Source: Pseudofrankia saprophytica
GTDB lineage: Bacteria; Actinomycetota; Actinomycetes; Frankiales; Frankiaceae
DNA length: 64,000 nt
Assembly (NCBI RefSeq): GCF_000235425.2
Contig: NZ_KI912267.1
Location: 893,097-957,096, forward strand
Direction: 5' to 3'
Position 1 is the first letter of the stretch. Each line of letters begins with the position of its first letter. Below, one piece after another: positions 16,620 to 24,999 of the stretch. The notes under the pieces were generated by a model. That model saw nothing but the letters and a program-made list of their open reading frames with translations. It searched no databases and had not been told where the DNA came from. The translations under genes were made by a program, and so were the position numbers.

Positions 16620-18113
16620 ATGACAGTCCCCGTCCCGAAGCAGTCGGTGCTCGCGACGCGGCGCGGCAAGCGGATCCTGACCCTGCTCTGCGCGGTCGGA
16701 TTCCTTGACTTCGTCGACGCGTCGATCGTCAACGTGGCCCTCCCGTCGATCCGCGACGACCTGGGCTTCACCGTCCAGAACCTGCAGTGGGTGCTCGGCG
16801 GCTACCTGCTCACGTACGGCGGGCTGATGCTGCTCGGCGGACGCGCGGCCGACCTGCTCGGGCGCCGCCGGATCCTGCTCGCCGGCACGGTGTTGTTCCT
16901 CGCGTCGTCGGCCGGCGCGGGCCTCGCGCGGGACGACACCGCGCTCGTGGTGTTCCGGCTCGCGCAGGGGATCGGCGCGGCGATGATGCTCCCGGCGGCG
17001 CTCTCGCTTCTGACGACCACGTTCAGCTCCCCCGAGGACCGGGCCAAGGCGCTCGGCGTATGGGGTGCCCTGGCCGGCCTGGCCTCCGCCGTCGGCGTGT
17101 TCCTCGGCGGAGTCATCTCGTCCGGGCCCGGCTGGCGCTGGGTCTTCTTCGTCAACCTGCCCGTCTGCCTGGCCGTGGTGGCCGCGACACTCCGTCTCAT
17201 CCCGCGCGACGCCGACCGCGCGCGGCTGGCGAACTTCGACGTGCTCGGCGCCCTGATCGTCACCGCAGGCATGCTTCTCCTCGTCTACACGATCGTCGAA
17301 GCGCCCGGGCGCGGCTGGGGCGCGGGGCGCACGATCGCCGGGTTCGTCGGAGCGGCCGTCCTGATCCTCGCGTTCGCCGGGAACGAGCTGCGCCACCGCA
17401 ACCCCCTCGTTCCCTTCTCGATCTTCCGTGTCCGGGGCCTCGGCGCGGCCGACATCACCCAGGTCCTGGCCATGGCCGGCTTCTACGCGATGTTCTTCTT
17501 CGTCACCCTCTACCTGCAGAACGTGCTCGGGTTCTCCGCGATCGAGGCGGGGGCGGCGTACCTCCCGACGACCATCGGCGTCGCCATCGCGGCCGGGGTG
17601 GGCGCGCAGCTGATCGCGCGGCTGGGCACCCGGCCGGTGATCGTGGCCGGCTCTCTCCTGGGCGCGGGCGGGATGTTCTGGCTGTCCCGGATCCCCGCCG
17701 ACGGGTCCTTCCTCTCCGACGTCCTCGGACCGATGCTCGTCCTGGCCGTCGGGCTCGGCCTGGTCTTCGTCGGTGTCACGACCGCGGCGCAGACCGGCGT
17801 GCCGGCGGAGACCGCCGGGCTCGCGGCTGCGTTGATCAACGCCTCCACCTGGCTGGGCGGGGCGCTCGGCGTCGCGATCCTCAGTGCGGTCGCGGCGTCC
17901 CGCACCCAGGACATGACCGCGGCCGGCGCGACGGACGGGGTGGCCCTGACCGAGGGCTTCCAGAGCGCGCTGCTCGTGGCAGCGGCGTTCCTGCTCGCGG
18001 CCACCGTCGTCGCGCTGCGCGCCCCGAACCCGCGCCCAGCCGGTCCGGCCGCGGCGATGGCGGCTCCGGCTGAGACCGCCGCGGCCGCGCCGACGGCGGC
18101 CGTCGAGGGATGA
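16620..18113 (+). CDS. MFS drug exporter, DHA2 (14-TM) type
   Basis: This 497-aa integral membrane proton-drug antiporter is of the EmrB/QacA type. Motif A occurs as GGRAADLLGRRRIL, and the antiporter motif C-like GALAGLASAVGVFLGGVIS follows in the fifth helix. About 14 hydrophobic segments are visible. The C-terminal tail is alanine-rich and unconserved. GGAG lies 6-10 bp before the ATG. Regulation by the divergent TetR gene is likely. The exported compound is unknown. Confidence 0.9.
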   Translation: MTVPVPKQSVLATRRGKRILTLLCAVGFLDFVDASIVNVALPSIRDDLGFTVQNLQWVLGGYLLTYGGLMLLGGRAADLLGRRRILLAGTVLFLASSAGAGLARDDTALVVFRLAQGIGAAMMLPAALSLLTTTFSSPEDRAKALGVWGALAGLASAVGVFLGGVISSGPGWRWVFFVNLPVCLAVVAATLRLIPRDADRARLANFDVLGALIVTAGMLLLVYTIVEAPGRGWGAGRTIAGFVGAAVLILAFAGNELRHRNPLVPFSIFRVRGLGAADITQVLAMAGFYAMFFFVTLYLQNVLGFSAIEAGAAYLPTTIGVAIAAGVGAQLIARLGTRPVIVAGSLLGAGGMFWLSRIPADGSFLSDVLGPMLVLAVGLGLVFVGVTTAAQTGVPAETAGLAAALINASTWLGGALGVAILSAVAASRTQDMTAAGATDGVALTEGFQSALLVAAAFLLAATVVALRAPNPRPAGPAAAMAAPAETAAAAPTAAVEG

Positions 18114-18137
18114 CGAGCGACGTCGATCGCCGGCGTC

Positions 18138-18173
18138 GGCGCCGGCGTGGTCGGTACCGACCACGCCGGCGCC
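18138..18173. terminator. 36-bp perfect palindrome after exporter gene
   Basis: This perfect inverted repeat has 18-bp arms and no loop, centred on GGTACC; the left arm is GGCGCCGGCGTGGTCGGT. It lies 24 bp after the exporter stop and before the methyltransferase gene. It is probably a transcription terminator, though no T-tract follows. Confidence 0.6.
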
Positions 18174-18346
18174 GCGTCCCGTGCGCGGGTGCTCAGCGGC
18201 CAGAGGCCGGCCCTGAGGGCAGTCCACCTTCAGCCCGCATCGGGCCGTCATCGCCGCGGCCGCCCCGGTGCTACGACGGACCGCCATTCGCCCGGGCGTT
18301 CGACCCAGATGCCCGGCCCGGGAAGGTGGACGGCTACGTTTCCGCC

Positions 18347-19006
18347 ATGACGCAGCCGGCGTACCTCGACGCCACCCGAGCCGCCTACGACGCCGTCGCC
18401 AGCCAGTACGCCGCGCTGTTCGCCGACCCGCTGGCGGGCAGACCGCTCGACCGCGGACTGCTGACCGGCTTCGCCGAGCTCGTGCGCACCGCGCCGCCCG
18501 GCCCGGTGGCGGACCTCGGCTGCGGCCCCGGCCACCTGACGGCGATGCTGCACACGCTTGGCCTCGACGCGTTCGGCGCCGACCTGTCCCCCGCGATGAT
18601 CGCCCTTGCCCGCCAGGCGTATCCGCGGTTGCGGTTCGACGTCGCCACGATGACCGGCCTCGACCTGGCCGACGGCGCGCTCAGCGGCATCGTCGCCTGG
18701 TACTCGATCATCCACATCCCGCCGGCCGAGCTACCCGGCACCATTGCCGAGTTCCACCGCCTCCTGACTCCTGGCGGACAGCTTCTCCTGGCCTTCCAGA
18801 CCACCGACCAGCCCGACGGCCCGCCCCAGCCGTTCGACCACAAGGTCACCACCGCTTACCGGTGGCCCACCGACACCGCCGCGGCCCTGCTCCGCGGCAC
18901 CGGCCTCGCCGAGACCGCCCGCCTCGTCCGCACGCCTGGCGACACCGACCGCTTCCAGCAGGCCTTCCTGCTCCTGCACAAGCCCACGTCAGGGGACGGG
19001 GCGTAG
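18347..19006 (+). CDS. SAM-dependent methyltransferase
   Basis: This class I methyltransferase of about 219 aa has motif I VADLGCGPGHLTAML, the acidic loop GADLSPAMIALAR, and later VAWYSIIHIPPAELPGTI with LLTPGGQLLLAFQ, the usual post-motif strand. It is a small-molecule-type (Methyltransf_11/25-like) enzyme and the acceptor is unknown. The start MTQPAYLDATRAAYD is chosen because the conserved N-terminal helix begins there; the reading frame is open upstream through the palindrome but looks non-coding. Confidence 0.86.
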   Translation: MTQPAYLDATRAAYDAVASQYAALFADPLAGRPLDRGLLTGFAELVRTAPPGPVADLGCGPGHLTAMLHTLGLDAFGADLSPAMIALARQAYPRLRFDVATMTGLDLADGALSGIVAWYSIIHIPPAELPGTIAEFHRLLTPGGQLLLAFQTTDQPDGPPQPFDHKVTTAYRWPTDTAAALLRGTGLAETARLVRTPGDTDRFQQAFLLLHKPTSGDGA

Positions 19007-19122
19007 AGCCAACGGGCGTAGCTCACCGGTCCCCCGCCGCCCTCCGCGACGCGACGAAGAACCGCGCCGTCGGCGACCTCCACCGGCGAGCCGCGCGGTT
19101 GGCGGGACTTTCGAGGGCAGAG

Positions 19123-19150
19123 TTGACATACCGTCCGGTTGGTTTATTCT
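19123..19150 (+). promoter_or_regulatory. promoter with overlapping TetR operator (site 1)
   Basis: TTGACA (19123-19128) and TATTCT (19145-19150), 16 bp apart, form a good promoter. The predicted transcription start falls at about the ATG at 19157, so the mRNA may be leaderless. The operator copy at 19127-19145, read on the minus strand, matches the copy at 19928-19946 at 15 of 19 positions (consensus AAACCRACYRGAYGGTATG). Confidence 0.65.
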
Positions 19151-19156
19151 AGGTAC

Positions 19157-19813
19157 ATGCCAGGTGAGACAGCAGCGATGGTGCCCGCGACCGCGAAGGG
19201 GGAGGCCACCCGCGCCTTCCTGCTCACGACCGCGGCGCGGGTGTTCGCGGAGCGTGGCTACGTGGGCACGACGATGGCGGACCTGATCGGGGCATCCGGC
19301 CTGACCAAGGGCGCCTTCTACTTCTACTTCCGTTCCAAGGCGGACCTCGCGCTCGCCGTGCTGACGGATCAGAAGACCCGCTGGCTGGAGTGGGTCACCA
19401 CCCGGCTGGCGGACCAGCCCCGCGCCGTCGACCAGCTGGGCGCCCTGTTGCCGGCGATGCTGGATCTGATCGCCAGCGAGCCCGGGGCGTGGAGCGTGAC
19501 CAGGCTGACGAGGGAGCTGGCGACCGAGTCCGCCCTCGCTGACACCGTCGGCGAGCCGATGGCCGAGTGGGTGGAGATGGTCGCGGACATCGTGCGCCGC
19601 GGCCAGGCCGACGGCGACCTGCGAGCCGACCTCCGTCCCGACGACGTCGCCGTCGTGCTGGTCGCGGCGTTCGACGGCCTGAAGGCGATGTCGGACATCC
19701 TCGACGGCCCCCTGGCGACCTCCCGGTTTCCCGACCGCGCGCGCACCCTGAACAGACTCGTCGAGCTGGCACTGCGCGGCCCGGGCCAGGACGGCCCGGG
19801 TAACTCCGCCTGA
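19157..19813 (+). CDS. TetR-family regulator
   Basis: This TetR-type regulator of about 218 aa starts at MPGETAAM. The helix-turn-helix is YVGTTMADLIGASGLTKGAF followed by YFYFRSKADLAL. The sequence resembles the gamma-butyrolactone-receptor-like branch (a TKGAFYFYF-type recognition helix), but that is only suggestive. Matching operators in front of this gene and of the following SDR gene point to autorepression and control of the SDR/PEP-mutase-like genes. Confidence 0.88.
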   Translation: MPGETAAMVPATAKGEATRAFLLTTAARVFAERGYVGTTMADLIGASGLTKGAFYFYFRSKADLALAVLTDQKTRWLEWVTTRLADQPRAVDQLGALLPAMLDLIASEPGAWSVTRLTRELATESALADTVGEPMAEWVEMVADIVRRGQADGDLRADLRPDDVAVVLVAAFDGLKAMSDILDGPLATSRFPDRARTLNRLVELALRGPGQDGPGNSA

Positions 19814-19927
19814 CGGCATCGACAGCCAGATTCCCGGACCAACCGGCAGGGCACCCACCCGCGGGGCGGGCCGGTCGGACCGACATGCCCGCGCGCGGAC
19901 CACCCGGCACGGGCATGCCTCCAAAAC

Positions 19928-19946
19928 AAACCGACTAGATGGTATG
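19928..19946 (+). promoter_or_regulatory. TetR operator (site 2) before SDR gene
   Basis: AAACCGACTAGATGGTATG lies 11 bp upstream of the SDR start and is the second copy of the operator at 19127-19145 (inverted there). Both have the ACC...GGT dyad typical of TetR sites. Confidence 0.65.
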
Positions 19947-19956
19947 GAGCGACATC

Positions 19957-20742
19957 ATGGATCTTCACGGACAGACTGCCCTGGTGACCGGCGGGTCGAC
20001 CGGCATCGGCGTCGCCTTCGCGCACGAGCTCGCCTCCCGTGGCGCCGACATCGTGCTGGTAGCCCGCAGCGAGGACAAGCTCCGGGCGAACGCGGCTGAG
20101 ATCACGCGACGCCACGGGGTGCACACCGAGGTGATCGCCATCGACCTCGAACAGCCCGGCGCCGTCGACGAGATCGCCAGGCGGCTGGATGCCGTCGACC
20201 GGCCGGTCCACGTCCTCGTCAACAACGCGGGCTTCGCCACCCACGGAGACGTCGCGACGGCCGACCCGGCCCGCCTGACCGCGCAGATACGGCTCAACTG
20301 CATCGCCGTGGTGGAGATGACGGCCCGGTTCCTGCCCGCGATGACCGCGCGCGGCGACGGCATCATCATCAACGTCGCGAGCACCGCCGCGTTCCAGCCG
20401 ATGGCCCACATGGCCGTCTACGGTGCGTCCAAGGCGTTCGTCCTCTCCTTCACCGAAGCCCTGTGGGCGGAGGCCAGGCCGGCCGGCGTCCGCGTGCTGG
20501 CGGTGTCCCCCGGCGCCACCGACACCCCGTTCTTCGACGTGGTCGGCGCCGAGGAGGCGTCGGTCGGCCGGCGCCGTACTCCCGCGCAGGTCGTGGCCAC
20601 CGCCCTGCGTGGTCTCGAGAGGGGCCGCCCGTCCGTCGTCGACGGCACCATGAACAAACTCGTCGCGGGGCTGCCCCGGACGCTGCCCCGGCCCGCCGTG
20701 GTCCGGATCGCCGAACGGTCGGTCCGCCCAGGCGACCACTGA
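19957..20742 (+). CDS. SDR-family oxidoreductase
   Basis: This SDR enzyme of about 261 aa has the cofactor motif TGGSTGIG, VLVNNAGFATHG, a serine in INVASTAAF and the catalytic pair YGASK. An arginine in VLVARSEDKL at the end of the second strand suggests NADP(H) preference. The start MDLHGQ follows GGAG at 7-bp spacing. The TetR operator lies immediately upstream. It is followed 72 bp later by the PEP-mutase-like gene. Substrate unknown. Confidence 0.88.
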   Translation: MDLHGQTALVTGGSTGIGVAFAHELASRGADIVLVARSEDKLRANAAEITRRHGVHTEVIAIDLEQPGAVDEIARRLDAVDRPVHVLVNNAGFATHGDVATADPARLTAQIRLNCIAVVEMTARFLPAMTARGDGIIINVASTAAFQPMAHMAVYGASKAFVLSFTEALWAEARPAGVRVLAVSPGATDTPFFDVVGAEEASVGRRRTPAQVVATALRGLERGRPSVVDGTMNKLVAGLPRTLPRPAVVRIAERSVRPGDH

Positions 20743-20814
20743 CGTACAGGCAAACTCACTCATGCTCGAGCTGATCTGATCTGACCGAGTTCCACATCCC
20801 GAAAGGCCGTTGCC

Positions 20815-21639
20815 ATGCCCGGCTCCGAGATCTACGAGCGCTTCCTGGCCCTGCACACCCGCCCCGGCGGGCTCGTCATGCCCAACGCCTGGGACGGGCT
20901 GTCCGCCCTCCTGCTGGCCGACGCCGGTTTCGAGGCCATCGGGACGTCATCAGTCGCGCTCGCGGCCACCCTGGGCCGCCTCGACGGCCGGCACGCCGTC
21001 AGCCGCCAGGAGCACCTCGACCACGCGGCCCTGCTCGCCCGGCTCACCGGGCTGCCCATCAACGGCGACTTCGAGGACGGCTACGGCCAGACGCCGTCCG
21101 ACGTCGCCGCGACCGTCGAGGCCGCGATCGACGCCGGGATCGCCGGAATCGGCATCGAGGACACCTCAGGCGACCCGGAACAGCCCATCCGTCCCTTCGA
21201 CCAGGCCGTCGACCGAGTTCGCCACGCCGTCGCCGCGTCCAAGGGCCGCATCGTCATCACCGGCCGGACCGACAACTACCTCAAGGGCCGGCCCGACCTC
21301 GACGACACCATCCGCCGCCTCACCGCCTTCGCGGAGGCCGGCGCCGACGTCCTCTACGCGCCGTACCCGCCGGACCTCGCCGCCGTCACCGCCATCGTCA
21401 CAGCCGTCGCGCCCAGGCCGGTCAACGTCGTCGTCTCCCCCGCGGACAGGACCCTGACCGTCGCCGAGCTCCAGCAGGCCGGCGTGCGGCGGATCAGTCT
21501 CGGCGGGGCCCTCTACGCCCATGCCATGGCCGCGCTCCAGCAGTCGGTCACCGCGCTCGCGGCCGGCGACCTCGCCTCGGCCACCACCGGCATGAGCTTC
21601 CGCCAGATGTCACGCCTACTCGCCCAGACCAGGGCCTGA
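20815..21639 (+). CDS. isocitrate lyase/PEP mutase-family protein
   Basis: This 274-aa TIM-barrel protein of the ICL/PEPM superfamily has VMPNAWDGLSALLL, the metal-binding region NGDFEDGYGQTP and AGIGIEDTSG, and the later strand IVITGRTDNYLKG. The lyase signature KKCGH of true isocitrate/methylisocitrate lyases is absent, as in the widespread actinobacterial group of unknown reaction (C-C or P-C bond enzymes). AAAGG precedes the ATG. It is probably cotranscribed with the SDR gene. Confidence 0.85.
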   Translation: MPGSEIYERFLALHTRPGGLVMPNAWDGLSALLLADAGFEAIGTSSVALAATLGRLDGRHAVSRQEHLDHAALLARLTGLPINGDFEDGYGQTPSDVAATVEAAIDAGIAGIGIEDTSGDPEQPIRPFDQAVDRVRHAVAASKGRIVITGRTDNYLKGRPDLDDTIRRLTAFAEAGADVLYAPYPPDLAAVTAIVTAVAPRPVNVVVSPADRTLTVAELQQAGVRRISLGGALYAHAMAALQQSVTALAAGDLASATTGMSFRQMSRLLAQTRA

Positions 21640-21681
21640 GCGGAGGACGACCTGGTCGCGCGGTCCGCAGGCGAGCATGTT

Positions 21682-21707
21682 GTTCCTGCCCGAATTCGGG
21701 CAGGAAC
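21682..21707. terminator. 26-bp perfect palindrome between convergent genes
   Basis: Perfect 13-bp arms (left arm GTTCCTGCCCGAA) meet at an EcoRI-like GAATTC centre with no loop. It lies between the PEP-mutase-like gene and the end of the thiolase-like gene and probably terminates both. Confidence 0.65.
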
Positions 21708-21790
21708 GTGGACCTGATGGGGGCGGGTACGCATCGTGGCTCGCATGCCCGTGTCGCTGCCTGGCCGGGTCGACGATCCGGGAAAGGCGG

Positions 21791-22969
21791 CTACCGGGAC
21801 AGCAGCACTCCCCCACCCGGGGAGGCGCCCACGCCCGACGCGTAGAGCGCGATGCTGGCGTCGGCGATCTGGTTGACGGCCGTGCCGCGCAGCTGCCGGA
21901 CGCCCTCGAGCAGATGGGTGATGCCCTGCAGGTAGACCTCGGCGAGGTTTCCCCCGTGGGTGTTGACCGGCAGGCGGCCCTCCCGGCGGATGCCGCCGTC
22001 GGCGACGAACGGGCCGCCCTCGCCGATGTCGCAGAAGCCCCAGTCTTCGAGGCTCATGATGACCGACGGGGTGAACCCGTCGTAGAACAGCGCGACGTCG
22101 ACGTCGTCGGGTCCCAGGCCGGCGCGCGCATAGAGGTCGCGGGCGGCGCGGCGGTGGCCGGTGCTGACGTAGTCCTCGTCGATGGTGTTGAACGACGCGG
22201 TGGCCCACTTGTACTCGCCCGTCGTCGCGACGGCGCGAATGCTCACCGGCGGGTGGCGCAGGTCCCGGGCGCGTTCGGGGGTGGTGACGATGAGCGCGGC
22301 GGCGCCGTCGGACTCCATGCAGCAGTCCAACAGCCGGAGCGGGTCGCAGACCAGTCGGGAGGCGTGATGCTCCTCGACGGTGATCTCCTCGCGGAACCGC
22401 GCGTCGGGGTTGTGCACGGCGTTGCGCCGCGCGTTGATCGTGACCTCGGCGAACTGGTCGGTGGTGGTGCCGTAGAGCGCCATGTGCCGGCGCGCCTTCA
22501 TCGCGTAGATGGCCGCCGGGAGCGCCATCCCGAACGGCGCGGTGTACGACGCCGCGAGCGGGATCGCCTGCCCCGGCTGCACGCCGGCGGCCACCGACCG
22601 GCCGAGGCGCGCCTGCTGGATGAGCGAACGCACCACCACGACGTAGTCGGCCAGGCCGGTCGCGACGGCGGCGTAGGCGTTGGCCACCGCGCCCGGCACG
22701 CCCGATCCACGCCCGCCCCAGACCAGCCCCGAGTACCGGAACTCCTTGGTACCGAGCGCGACGGCGAGGTCGGCCGGCAAGGTCGGATCGTCGCAGTAGC
22801 CCGCGAAGCCGTCGATGTCAGGGGCGTCGAGCCCGGCGTCGGCGCAGGCGTCGAGGACCGCGTCGAGCGCGATGCGGCCCAGGCCCAGCGGCGCGAGCGA
22901 GCCTCGGGTGCCGTAGGCCGAGTGCCCGATCCCCACGACGCACGCCGCGTCCCGGCGGAACTCGCTCAT
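21791..22969 (-). CDS. thiolase-like protein lacking the usual cysteine (Ltp2-type?)
   Basis: This 392-aa thiolase-fold protein has the SCP-x/lipid-transfer-type core (SDGAAALIVTTPERA, VDVALFYDGFTPSVI, LPVNTHGGNLAEVYLQG). The loop where thiolases carry their nucleophilic cysteine reads GGRGSGVPGAVANAYAAVA, with no cysteine. That fits the Ltp2-like aldolases that cleave acyl-CoA side chains with a DUF35 partner rather than a classical thiolase. Its start overlaps the DUF35 gene stop (ATGA), which supports a complex. A CoA-thioester substrate is inferred. Confidence 0.82.
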   Translation of the reverse strand: MSEFRRDAACVVGIGHSAYGTRGSLAPLGLGRIALDAVLDACADAGLDAPDIDGFAGYCDDPTLPADLAVALGTKEFRYSGLVWGGRGSGVPGAVANAYAAVATGLADYVVVVRSLIQQARLGRSVAAGVQPGQAIPLAASYTAPFGMALPAAIYAMKARRHMALYGTTTDQFAEVTINARRNAVHNPDARFREEITVEEHHASRLVCDPLRLLDCCMESDGAAALIVTTPERARDLRHPPVSIRAVATTGEYKWATASFNTIDEDYVSTGHRRAARDLYARAGLGPDDVDVALFYDGFTPSVIMSLEDWGFCDIGEGGPFVADGGIRREGRLPVNTHGGNLAEVYLQGITHLLEGVRQLRGTAVNQIADASIALYASGVGASPGGGVLLSR

Positions 22970-23457
22970 GACAGCCTCCGGAAACAGGGCAGGGCCAGCT
23001 CGTCCCCGCCTCCGTCTCGCGCCCCGTCCCCGCCTCCGCCTCCGCCCTTGTCGCCGAAGGCGACCGGCGCGAGCGCGACCCGGTCGCCGACGCGCAGGTC
23101 GTCCGGGCTCCAGGCGTCGATCACGTTGCTGAGGATGCGCACGGGGTCTCCCTCGGTGCCCTCGAGGGTGACGACGGCGACGTTGTAGACCGCCGGTTTC
23201 TCCGGGGTGCCAGGCCGGGTTCGGTCGGGCACCCAGATGTAGGAGTAGACGGTGCCGGTGCCAGGCAACGTCGACCAGCCCCACTCCACCGAGCCGCAGC
23301 GGTAGCAGCCGTCGGTGGGCGGATAGCGGTGCGCGCCGCAGGATGCGCACCGCTGCACGTCAAGGCGCCCGGCCGCGGCCGCGCGCCACATCCCCTCGTT
23401 GATCGGTGCCACGACGGGATCGGGCATGCCGGCTGGACGGTTGACGGCATCACTCAC
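22966..23457 (-). CDS. DUF35 zinc-ribbon/OB-fold protein
   Basis: This DUF35-type acyl-CoA-associated protein of about 163 aa has the rubredoxin-like zinc ribbon CASCGAHRYPPTDGCYRCGS near residues 38-57. An OB-fold part follows (TGTVYSYIWV, YNVAVVTLEGTEG). A glycine-rich, probably flexible tail of about 25 residues is unusual. The GTG start (VSDAVNRPAG) is chosen over an upstream ATG because the ribbon position then matches the family. It is sandwiched in one operon with the thiolase-like gene (4-bp overlap) and the amidohydrolase (40-bp gap). Confidence 0.84.
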   Translation of the reverse strand: MSDAVNRPAGMPDPVVAPINEGMWRAAAAGRLDVQRCASCGAHRYPPTDGCYRCGSVEWGWSTLPGTGTVYSYIWVPDRTRPGTPEKPAVYNVAVVTLEGTEGDPVRILSNVIDAWSPDDLRVGDRVALAPVAFGDKGGGGGGDGARDGGGDELALPCFRRLS

Positions 23458-23497
23458 CTGTACGTCCGCTCCCAGTCTCTTTCTGATGCCTGTGACG

Positions 23498-24712
23498 TCA
23501 GTCCACGAGGCCGAGCAGGCGCGCCGCGTTGCCACGCATGATCATGCGCACCTCGCGGTCGTCGAGGCCGTCGAGCTTGTCCACCCACTCGATCGCGTGC
23601 GCGACGCCCTCCGGGTGCGGGTAGTCCGAGCCGAACAGCACCCGCTCCGGACCGATCGCCCGCACCAGCCCGACGACGTCCTCCTCGTAGAACGGCGAGA
23701 CGTAGAGGTGCTCCATGAGAACCTCGCTCGGCCGCCCGATCACCTCGCCGCCGGGCCAGTAGCCCTTGCGGCCCATGTGCGCCGCATGGTCGACGTCGTG
23801 CAGGAGCGGGACGACCCAGTTGATGCCGCACTCGAGCGCGACGACGGTCAGCCCGGGGAACCGGCCGAACAGGTTGTTGAGGACGTAGGAGGCGAGTGTG
23901 TCGGCCACCGGCTTGCCTGCGGTGAGGTACCACTGGAACGGGGTCTGGCCCTGCAGCGGGGGTGTCGCCGCCTCACCGAACTGGACGCCGAGGGTGGCCA
24001 GGTAGCGCGGGTCGGTGCTGTGGAACACGAGCTTCACGTTCGCGTCCTGCAGCCGCGACCAGAAGCCGTCGTAGACGGGGTCGACCGGCGAGCGGCCCCA
24101 GAGCGGGCCGGGCTTCATGACGACGGCGCGCGCGCCGGCCGCGACGACCCGGTCGATCTCGGCGATGGCCAGCTCGGCGTCCGTCAGCGAGATCATCGGG
24201 GCGGTGATGATCCGGTTGTCCCGGTTGAAACCCCACTCCTCGTCGAGCCACCGGTTGTAGGACCGGATGTTCGCGTACAGGGCGGGAATGTCGTCGTGCA
24301 GCTCGTTCTCGGCCTGCAGCATCGCGGTGCCGAGCATCAGCCCGGCCTGCACCCGCTCGGCGTCCATCTTCGCCAGCCGGGGGGCGCGCTGCATCATGTC
24401 CGGGTAGTCCCAGCCCCGGATGAGTTCGCGGTGGACGAAGCCGTCGGTGCTGTCCGGGTTGTCGAGCATCGTCCGCAGGGAACCGGGCGCGCCGATGTAG
24501 TCCGTCTGGATCACCCGCATGTACCGGAACTGCCGGTCGCCGAAGTAGAGCTTGCCGCGGCCCTTCTGGTCGACGCGCACGTTGATGACCCGGTCAGCGA
24601 ACGACGGCTCGATGAAGCGGCTGAAGCAGTCGTACGGCTCGTAATAGTGATGGTCGGCGTCGATCAGCTGGTAGCCGAGGTCCGGACGGGCGACGACGGT
24701 TTCGGTACTCAC
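23498..24712 (-). CDS. amidohydrolase (ACMSD/amidohydrolase-2 type)
   Basis: This TIM-barrel metal-dependent hydrolase or decarboxylase of about 404 aa is of the amidohydrolase 2 family. The first strand is LIDADHHYYEPYD with metal-site acid/histidines. Later metal/active-site regions are KLVFHSTDP, ECGINWVVPLLHDVDH and the C-terminal aspartate motif LFGSDYPHPEG. The GTG start follows GGAGG (spacer TCCCT). With the thiolase-like/DUF35 pair it forms an operon that looks catabolic for a ring or CoA-thioester compound. The exact reaction is unknown. Confidence 0.86.
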   Translation of the reverse strand: MSTETVVARPDLGYQLIDADHHYYEPYDCFSRFIEPSFADRVINVRVDQKGRGKLYFGDRQFRYMRVIQTDYIGAPGSLRTMLDNPDSTDGFVHRELIRGWDYPDMMQRAPRLAKMDAERVQAGLMLGTAMLQAENELHDDIPALYANIRSYNRWLDEEWGFNRDNRIITAPMISLTDAELAIAEIDRVVAAGARAVVMKPGPLWGRSPVDPVYDGFWSRLQDANVKLVFHSTDPRYLATLGVQFGEAATPPLQGQTPFQWYLTAGKPVADTLASYVLNNLFGRFPGLTVVALECGINWVVPLLHDVDHAAHMGRKGYWPGGEVIGRPSEVLMEHLYVSPFYEEDVVGLVRAIGPERVLFGSDYPHPEGVAHAIEWVDKLDGLDDREVRMIMRGNAARLLGLVD

Positions 24713-24864
24713 AGGGATCCTCCCGACTCCGTGGGCCGATGAGCCGGGCTCACAGCGGCCGAACAGCGCGATGCTGGTGGTGATGCTCAGGGGCACGGTC
24801 GCCCCGGTAGATCATGATCAGCCTGCTCGCGACCACAACCACGGGACGCCGCGCCGGTCCATGA

Positions 24865-24880
24865 GAGTAAGCATGTACTC
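24865..24880. promoter_or_regulatory. inverted repeat upstream of amidohydrolase operon
   Basis: GAGTA-AGCATG-TACTC is a 16-bp inverted repeat 153 bp upstream of the amidohydrolase start. Its middle shares AAGCATGT with the repeat before the P450 gene (25680-25707), so one regulator, probably the TetR protein encoded at 25000, may bind both. Confidence 0.45.
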
Positions 24881-24999
24881 ATCTCGCCTTCAAGGCCAAG
24901 CCAGGCCGGTTCGTCCCCGGAGCGCCAGAACTCGGCTTCGGGCCGTTGGCCTGTGGTTTCGCGATGACGACCTGCCGGACAAGCCCTCGTTCCGAGCCA

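Noticed and set aside
16614-18287. 557-codon leftward frame opposite the exporter
   Set aside because: The rightward frame has 14 membrane helices and MFS motifs; the opposite frame is a low-complexity shadow.
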